A stretch of DNA of 64,000 nucleotides, from the NCBI RefSeq assembly GCF_029893585.1, contig NZ_JARXYX010000001.1, forward strand, positions 62,001-126,000, written 5' to 3'. This DNA comes from Streptomyces sp. LBL (GTDB lineage: Bacteria > Actinomycetota > Actinomycetes > Streptomycetales > Streptomycetaceae). Each line of letters begins with the position of its first letter. Position 1 is the first letter of the stretch. This document shows, piece by piece, positions 58,783 through 64,000 of the stretch. Under the pieces are notes generated by a model. The model saw only the letters and a program-made list of their open reading frames with translations. It ran no database searches and was not told where the DNA came from. Both the position numbers and the translations under genes were made by a program.

Positions 58783-59469
58783 TCAGGAGCCGGTACCGGG
58801 ACTGAACGGGATCAGCTTCACCGCCGACTCGTTGCCGGACACCGGCACTTCCCCGCCCTTCCACGTCACCTTCAGTGGGTCCCGCTCGTCCGGCGGGGTC
58901 ACCAGCAGCGACGCCGGACTGGCCGCGTGCGCCCCGCTGACCTCGGGGTTGGCGAAGGACAGCCCGGCCCAAGCGCTCCTGCCCGGTGCCAGCCGCACGG
59001 TCACGGGCGGACCGGAGGACCGCTGCGGATCCGGCCCCAGCTGCTTGCCGGACGCGTCGAGGAAGGCGGCGCCCGGGTATCCGCGCACGGTGCAGGTACG
59101 GCCGGACCTGTTGGTCAGGACGATCGGGAAGTTCTCCTGTCCGGCGCCCGGGTTGTTGCGGCCGACGGACGCGCTCAGCTCGGAGGTGTGACAGCGGCTG
59201 CCGGAGACGACCGGCGCGTCGGTGGTCTCGGGGGAGGCCGGTGTCGCCGAGTCGCTGGGTCGCGCGCTGGGTGTCGCGGTGCCCGCAGTGGTGCCGGTGC
59301 CGGAGGGGGAGGGGGAGGGAGAAGCCGAGGCGGTCGTGGCCGTGCCGGACACCGTCCGGGGACCGCCCGCCGTGTCGTCGCCGCTGCCGCACGCGGTCAG
59401 CAGAGCGAGCACCGCGACCGCGCCCGCGAGCGGGGCCGCCCGCCCTGCGCCCTGAGATGTCTTCGCCAT
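58783..59469 (-). CDS. DUF4232 lipoprotein
   Basis: 228 aa from ATG 59469. Signal peptide with lipobox LTAC|G at about residue 27, then a long Ser/Thr/Pro/Ala linker (about 40-90), then the DUF4232 domain (CHTSELSASVGRNNPGAGQENFPIVLTNRSGRTCTVRGYPG) with the conserved paired cysteines. Extracellular, membrane-tethered and common in Streptomyces; role unknown. Confidence 0.9.
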   Translation of the reverse strand: MAKTSQGAGRAAPLAGAVAVLALLTACGSGDDTAGGPRTVSGTATTASASPSPSPSGTGTTAGTATPSARPSDSATPASPETTDAPVVSGSRCHTSELSASVGRNNPGAGQENFPIVLTNRSGRTCTVRGYPGAAFLDASGKQLGPDPQRSSGPPVTVRLAPGRSAWAGLSFANPEVSGAHAASPASLLVTPPDERDPLKVTWKGGEVPVSGNESAVKLIPFSPGTGS

Positions 59470-59607
59470 GTCTGTCCACACTCCTGGAGATACCTCGAAC
59501 CCGGGGCCACGGATGACCCGCGTGTGTACGGCGCCCTCTGCCCCGTCACAGAGGTGCGATGCGGGACGGGCGCGGAGAAGTTCGCGCGCCGCCCCAGGGA
59601 AATGGTG

Positions 59608-59928
59608 TCAGTTTCCGACGTGCACGGCCTCCAGGACGCGGTCGGTCGACGGGGCGCCGCCGTGCCGCCGTATCGGTACGTACACCTGGGGCTGCCCGCC
59701 GCCGTCCGCCGAGGTGAGAGCCGTCTCCGTGACGGGCCCGCCGTCGCCCGGACAGTGGCTCCAGCCGCGGATCCTGCCGTGCCAGGAGAGGCCGGCGCAG
59801 TCACGGGCGCCGTCGTAGCGGCAACCCGGATGGGTGACGGCGTTCACCCGGGCGGTGACGTCGCCGTGCCCCGCCGACAACCGGCCGCCCCTGGACGCGC
59901 TACTCCAGAAGATCCCGGCTCCGGCCAC
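59608..59928 (-). pseudogene. Possible C-terminal relic of a serine hydrolase
   Basis: Up to 106 codons. The stretch GGPVTETALTSADGGGQPQVY followed by PSTDRVLEAVHVGN resembles the last strands and helix of beta-lactamase-like D-Ala-D-Ala carboxypeptidases (ALTSADGxRQVxV...RVLEAAL). Catalytic motifs SxxK and YxN are absent, and no signal peptide exists. It may be a relic or a chance frame. Confidence 0.3.
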
Positions 59929-59944
59929 TCCCCATTACTTCCCG

Positions 59945-62323
59945 TCACTCCTCGTCGACGAGTGAGATCTCCGACCAGATCGTCTTGCCCTCGGCCGTGT
60001 GCCGGCTGCCCCAGCGCTGGGTGAGCTGGGCGACCAGCAGCAGACCGCGGCCTCCCTCGTCCCAGGTCTTGGCCCGGCGCAGATGCGGGGCCGTGTGGCT
60101 GGTGTCGGACACCTCGCAGATCAGCGTGGCCGCGTCGTGGATCAGCCGCAGCCGGATGGGGTGCGAGCCGTACCGGATGGCGTTGGTGACCAGCTCGCTC
60201 ACCACCAGCTCGGCGGTGAACGCGGCCTCGCTCAGCTCCCATCGGCCGAGCTGGGCGACGACCTGCCTGCGGATCGGCGAGACGAGCGCCGGGTCCACCG
60301 GGATGTCCCAGGTGGCGACCTGCGAGGCCGGCAGTCCCCGGGTGCGCGCCAGCAGCAGGGCCGCGTCGTCGAGCGCGCCGCCCGGCGGGAGCAACTGTTG
60401 CAGGACGCGGTCGCAGGTCTCCTCCAGCGACTCGGGAGACACGGCCAGGGCCTCGCACAGCAGGGCGTGGCTGTCCACGTCCCGCTCCCGGGTCTCGACG
60501 AGCCCGTCGGTGTACAGGGACAACAGGGTGCCCTCGGGCAGCTCGAGCTCGACGCACTCGAACGGCTGCCCGCCCAGCCCCAGCGCCGGCCCCGGCGGCA
60601 GGTCGACCTCCTGGGGCACCCCGCCCGGCAGGAGCATCACGGGCGCGGGATGTCCGGCCCGGGCCAGCGAGCAGCATCGCGACACCGGGTCGTACACCGC
60701 GTACAGACAGGTGGCGCCGACCTCGCCGGTGCCGCCCTCGCTCCCGGCCTCCGCGGACAGCCGTACGACGAGGTCGTCCAGGTGGGTCAGCAGCTCGTCG
60801 GGGGCCAGGTCGATGTCGGCGAGGGTGCGCACCGCGGTCCGCAGCCGGCCCATGGTCGCCGACGCCTGGATGCCGTGGCCGACGACGTCCCCGACGACCA
60901 TCGCGACCCGCATCCCGGACAGCGGGATCACGTCGAACCAGTCGCCGCCCACCCCCGCCCGGGCCGCCGGGAGGTAGCGGGAGGCCGCCTCCACGGCGGC
61001 GGTGCGCGGCAACGAGCGGGGGAGGAGACTGCGCTGGAGCGCGAGGGCGGTCTCCCGCTCGCGGGAGTAGCGGCGGGCGTTGTCGATGCAGATGGCCGCC
61101 CGGGCGGTGATCTCCTCGGCGAGCAGCACGTCGTCCGGCGTGAACCCGTCCGACCGCCGGAACCGGGTGAGGACGGCGACGCCGAGGGTCAGACCACGGG
61201 CCTGGATCGGCACCGACATCGTGGAGTGGATACCGTACTGCCGGATCCGTTCGAGCCGTACCTTGTCCCAGGAGAGCCACTCGGCGAGGCCGCCGTTCTC
61301 CGTCGACGCGATGATGGTGTGGCCCACCGCCAGGGAGTCGCCCTGTGGCGAGTGGGCCGGGTAGACGTCCACCTGGCCCGGCTTGGCCACGGCCTCCGGG
61401 TCGCCCGGGTTGATCGAGCGGTGGGCGGCCCGGCGCAGGCTGACCGGCGCGGTCAGCCGCTCGGTGAAAGCCTCCCCACCGGCCTCGGGAGGGTCCAGCA
61501 GGTCGACGCTGACGAAGTCGCCGAGAGCCGGCACACAGACGTCCGCGAGTTCCTGGGCGGTCCGGGTGACGTCGAGGGTGGTGCCGACGCGGACGCTGGC
61601 CTCGTTGACCAGTTGCAGCCGCTCCTGGGCGAGGTACAGGTCGGTGAAGTCGTGGACGGCCACGCACACCCCCCGCACCCGGCCCTTGTCGTCGGTGATC
61701 GGGGCGATCCGGGCCAGACAGGCGTGCGCCGGGCCGTCACCGCCCACCGGCAGATAGGACCGCACGTCGTGGCCGCGCCCGGTGGCCAGCACGCGGTGCA
61801 GATGCCTCTCGAGATCGTCGCCATACGGTCTGCCGCTCATCTCCGGCACCCGCAGCCCCCGCACCCGCTCCTCGGGCAGCCCCAGCACCTCCGTCATGGC
61901 CGAGTTCATACGGTGCAGCCGCAGCCGCTCGTCGTAGATCGCCACGGCGCAGGGAGACTGGAGGAGCTGGGCCCGCTCCAGAGGGTCGTCGTACGGGAGC
62001 GGTCCGTCGCCCGCCACCGGGGTGACCACGAGCCAGCCGCCCGAGCTTCCGTCCCCGTCCTGTCTGCGGTGGACGAGCAGCCACACCGGCAGCATCGTAC
62101 CGTCGCGGTGACGCAGTGTGAGCATGCCGTCCCAGCGGACCTCCCGCGGACGGAACGGCGCCGAGCCGTCGGCCAGCAACTCGGCGGCGGGGCGGCCCAC
62201 CATCTCGGCGGCTGTGTGGCCCAGCAGTCGGTGGGCGCCCTCGTTCCACTCGACGAGCCGGCCCGTGGCGTCGATGACCGCCCGCGCGGTGGCGGACTCG
62301 TCGAACGGATACACGGTACTCAT
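59945..62323 (-). CDS. PAS-PAS-GAF-SpoIIE phosphatase with HATPase domain
   Basis: 792 aa from ATG 62323 (GGAG upstream). Two PAS domains (about 10-110 and 125-245), a GAF domain (about 260-410), a PP2C/SpoIIE phosphatase (about 425-640: GGDWFDVIPL, VVGDVVGHG, LYTDGLVE, DDAALLLAR) and a C-terminal RsbW-like kinase domain (VVSELVTNAIRYG N-box; DEGGRGLLLV). Such proteins sense a ligand or redox state and switch anti-sigma/anti-anti-sigma partners. No transmembrane segments, so cytoplasmic. No partner gene adjoins. Confidence 0.93.
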   Translation of the reverse strand: MSTVYPFDESATARAVIDATGRLVEWNEGAHRLLGHTAAEMVGRPAAELLADGSAPFRPREVRWDGMLTLRHRDGTMLPVWLLVHRRQDGDGSSGGWLVVTPVAGDGPLPYDDPLERAQLLQSPCAVAIYDERLRLHRMNSAMTEVLGLPEERVRGLRVPEMSGRPYGDDLERHLHRVLATGRGHDVRSYLPVGGDGPAHACLARIAPITDDKGRVRGVCVAVHDFTDLYLAQERLQLVNEASVRVGTTLDVTRTAQELADVCVPALGDFVSVDLLDPPEAGGEAFTERLTAPVSLRRAAHRSINPGDPEAVAKPGQVDVYPAHSPQGDSLAVGHTIIASTENGGLAEWLSWDKVRLERIRQYGIHSTMSVPIQARGLTLGVAVLTRFRRSDGFTPDDVLLAEEITARAAICIDNARRYSRERETALALQRSLLPRSLPRTAAVEAASRYLPAARAGVGGDWFDVIPLSGMRVAMVVGDVVGHGIQASATMGRLRTAVRTLADIDLAPDELLTHLDDLVVRLSAEAGSEGGTGEVGATCLYAVYDPVSRCCSLARAGHPAPVMLLPGGVPQEVDLPPGPALGLGGQPFECVELELPEGTLLSLYTDGLVETRERDVDSHALLCEALAVSPESLEETCDRVLQQLLPPGGALDDAALLLARTRGLPASQVATWDIPVDPALVSPIRRQVVAQLGRWELSEAAFTAELVVSELVTNAIRYGSHPIRLRLIHDAATLICEVSDTSHTAPHLRRAKTWDEGGRGLLLVAQLTQRWGSRHTAEGKTIWSEISLVDEE

Positions 62324-62504
62324 CGGCGCCACTCCATCGCGCACGCTCACGGCGAACAGGTGCTTTTACCTGGGCACCAGCGTAATGCCTCAGACCTGCC
62401 CACGGACGGGCACCCGCAATGCGGACGGACAGGTGAGCGGGCCCCGGTCAAGGGCGAGATTCGGCCGTTGTGACGCCCGGGACAGAAGCCTGCGCCCGCA
62501 CCCC

Positions 62505-62545
62505 TTGACGGGTCGGTGTGGCACCCCGTCAGAATCTGTTTGTTA
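62505..62545 (+). promoter_or_regulatory. Probable promoter of GH2 gene
   Basis: TTGACG (62505-62510) with a poor -10 (CAGAAT) 18-19 nt on, followed by TTTGTTAACGATCAG (62539-62553), an AT-rich tract with a GTTAAC palindrome that could bind a sugar regulator. Lies 40-85 nt before the ATG at 62592. Confidence 0.4.
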
Positions 62546-62591
62546 ACGATCAGTTGTGAGTACTTCTGGGCCCTGATGAGGGAGAGCCGCC

Positions 62592-64000
62592 ATGCAGGTC
62601 ACTCGCAGATCAGTTCTGCTCGCTTCCGCCGCCGCACCGGCTGCCGGAGCGTTGCTGGGCACTCGGGCGGCACAGGCCGCCGAGGTCACGGGAAGCACAT
62701 CCGGTCGCAGTACGGTCGCGCTGCGCGACGGCTGGCGCTTCGCGCTGGTCGATCCGGGCGGCATCACCGACCCGACCGGCGGGTACGCCGACGCCGCGGC
62801 ACCCGGCTACGACGACTCCGGGTGGCGCGAGGTCGCGGTGCCGCACGACTGGAGCATCGAGCTGGCGCCGACCACGCAGAACGGCACCACCAGTGGCACC
62901 GGGTTCTTCCCCGGCGGCCTCGGCTGGTACCGCCTCGCCTTCACGCTGCCGCCCGCTCTGGCCGGACAGCGGATCGCGGTGGAGTTCGACGGCGTCTACA
63001 TGGACTCGTACGTGTACTGCAACGGCACGGAGATCGGCCGGCACCCCTACGGCTACACCGGCTTCGCCTTCGACCTCACCGACGTGCTGCACACCGACGG
63101 GACCACGGAGAACGTGATCGCGGTCAAGGTGCAGAACCGGCTGCCCAGCAGCCGCTGGTACTCGGGCAGTGGCATCTACCGCGAGGCCCGCCTCGTGGTC
63201 ACCGACCCGGTGCACGTGGCCCGCTGGGGCACCCAGGTCACCACGCCCGAGATCACCTTGGACCGGGCCACGGTGCGGGTGCGGACCGCCGTGGTGAACC
63301 AGAGCGGTACCGCGAGCCCGGTCGAGATCCGGTCCCGGGTCAAGGACCCGCGGGGCCGCACGGTGGCCCGCACGGCCACCACGGTCACGGTCGACAAGCA
63401 GGCCACGGAAACCCATGAACTCGCTGTTCCCAGCCCTCAGTCGTGGGACCTCGAAACCCCCCGCCGCTACACCCTGGAGACCGAACTGCGCGTCGGCGGC
63501 AAGGTCGTCGACACCTACCGCACCCCTTTCGGCTTCCGCACCTTCGACTTCGACCCGGACGAGGGCTTCCACCTCAACGGCACCCACCACAAGATCAAGG
63601 GCGTCGACCTGCACCACGACCTGGGCGCGCTCGGCGCCGCGGTCAGCAAGGACGCGATCCGCAGACAGCTGACCATCATGAAGTCGATGGGCGTCAACGC
63701 CTTCCGCACCTCCCACAACCCGCCCTCGCCGGAGATGATCGAGGTCTGTGAGGAACTGGGCATCGTGATGCTGGTGGAGGCCTTCGACTGCTGGCGGACC
63801 GGTAAGACGCGGTACGACTACGGCCGCTTCTTCGACGAGTGGTCCGAGCGGGATGCCACCGAGATGGTGCTCGCCGCCCGCAACTCGCCCGCCGTCCTGA
63901 TGTGGTCGATCGGCAACGAGATCCCCGACTCCACCTCCACCGCCGGACTCGCCATGGCCGACCGGATCATCGACGCCATCAGGGCCGTCGACGACACCCG
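62592..64000 (+). CDS. Glycoside hydrolase family 2 (beta-galactosidase-like), partial
   Basis: Runs off the right edge; 469 codons are visible. ATG 62592 follows GAGGGAGAG. The N-terminus MQVTRRSVLLASAAAPAAGA has an RR motif, suggesting Tat export. GH2 jelly-roll sugar-binding domain (about 45-210: GWRFALVDPGG, VPHDWSIELAP, GLGWYRLAFTLP, YMDSYVYCNG), Ig-like domain (about 215-320), then the TIM barrel (FRTFDFDPDEGFHLNG, GVNAFRTSHNPPS) with acid/base E443 in WSIGNEIPD. The nucleophile lies beyond the edge. A beta-galactosidase or beta-glucuronidase/mannosidase cannot be told apart. Confidence 0.93.
   Translation, partial: MQVTRRSVLLASAAAPAAGALLGTRAAQAAEVTGSTSGRSTVALRDGWRFALVDPGGITDPTGGYADAAAPGYDDSGWREVAVPHDWSIELAPTTQNGTTSGTGFFPGGLGWYRLAFTLPPALAGQRIAVEFDGVYMDSYVYCNGTEIGRHPYGYTGFAFDLTDVLHTDGTTENVIAVKVQNRLPSSRWYSGSGIYREARLVVTDPVHVARWGTQVTTPEITLDRATVRVRTAVVNQSGTASPVEIRSRVKDPRGRTVARTATTVTVDKQATETHELAVPSPQSWDLETPRRYTLETELRVGGKVVDTYRTPFGFRTFDFDPDEGFHLNGTHHKIKGVDLHHDLGALGAAVSKDAIRRQLTIMKSMGVNAFRTSHNPPSPEMIEVCEELGIVMLVEAFDCWRTGKTRYDYGRFFDEWSERDATEMVLAARNSPAVLMWSIGNEIPDSTSTAGLAMADRIIDAIRAVDDT

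Noticed and set aside
59999-62473. 824-codon open frame on the plus strand
   Set aside because: Antisense to the PAS-GAF-SpoIIE gene, which has all catalytic motifs in order.
1-64000. tRNA or rRNA genes, insertion sequences, prophage or plasmid origins
   Set aside because: I found no cloverleaf with a GTTCRA-type T-arm and CCA context, no rRNA core sequence, no transposase or integrase motif, and no DnaA-box cluster. A tRNAscan or ISfinder search would settle this.

Overview
The window is high-GC actinobacterial DNA, almost certainly from a Streptomyces chromosome. The support is near-universal G/C at third codon positions, frequent GTG/TTG starts, 4-nt stop/start overlaps, an F420-dependent nitroreductase-type protein, DUF4235/DUF4232/FBP-domain proteins, a SpoIIE-type phosphatase with PAS, GAF and kinase-like domains, a secreted GH16 enzyme with a ricin-type lectin module, and a DasR-like site. 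I recognise families from their motifs; no search was run.

Region 1 (1-3.2 kb): a short-chain dehydrogenase faces a two-gene ABC exporter (FtsX-type permease plus ATPase). Region 2 (3.2-18.96 kb) is a complete L-rhamnose module. On the minus strand lie lutABC (L-lactate oxidation), rhaB, a bifunctional rhamnulose-1-phosphate aldolase/lactaldehyde dehydrogenase, and rhaI. Divergent from these on the plus strand are an ABC importer (ATPase, two permeases, lipoprotein binding protein), the mutarotase rhaM, an exported BNR-propeller protein and a LacI-type regulator. Both arms of the divergent promoter have a recognisable -35/-10 pair with a LacI-like palindrome just downstream of the expected transcription start. 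The gene set predicts rhamnose to DHAP plus L-lactaldehyde, then L-lactate, then pyruvate.

Region 3 (19-24 kb): an S33-type hydrolase, a Cys-cluster/pentapeptide-repeat fusion, a Tat lipoprotein of the lactonase-propeller family and a FUSC-type membrane protein. Region 4 (24.1-36.2 kb) is an eroded accessory zone. It holds remnants of an erythromycin-esterase-like gene, a SARP BTAD domain, a class V aminotransferase that has lost its PLP lysine (and carries a TTA codon), an SDR 3' end, a duplicated aldo/keto reductase 3' end and an N-terminally truncated phosphotransferase. These lie among intact genes for a PNPOx-type oxidase, carboxylesterase, MDR reductase, TetR/aldo-keto reductase pair, AraC regulator, tandem MmcQ/YjbR proteins, a second TetR and an FBP zinc protein.

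Region 5 (36.2-52.5 kb): PHP-domain protein, GH16-CBM13 glucanase, VanZ and DUF4230 proteins, a divergent PRPP synthetase, a STAS protein, a MarR/ALDH/ADH detoxification cassette with two matching operators, a TetR/DUF1304 operon with paired operators, VOC, DUF4235, glutathionyl-hydroquinone-reductase-type, CDF transporter, Ddn-type and NTF2-like proteins. Region 6 (52.4-64 kb): LysE-type exporter, a P450/3Fe-4S ferredoxin pair, a single-pass protein joining a sigma-like domain, an anti-sigma-type zinc motif and an extracellular ricin lectin, an ArsB/NhaD-type permease probably starting at CTG, a DUF4232 lipoprotein, a large SpoIIE phosphatase, and a GH2 enzyme running off the right edge.

Short tandem duplications sit at gene 3' ends and convergent junctions throughout; several contain stop codons or terminator hairpins.
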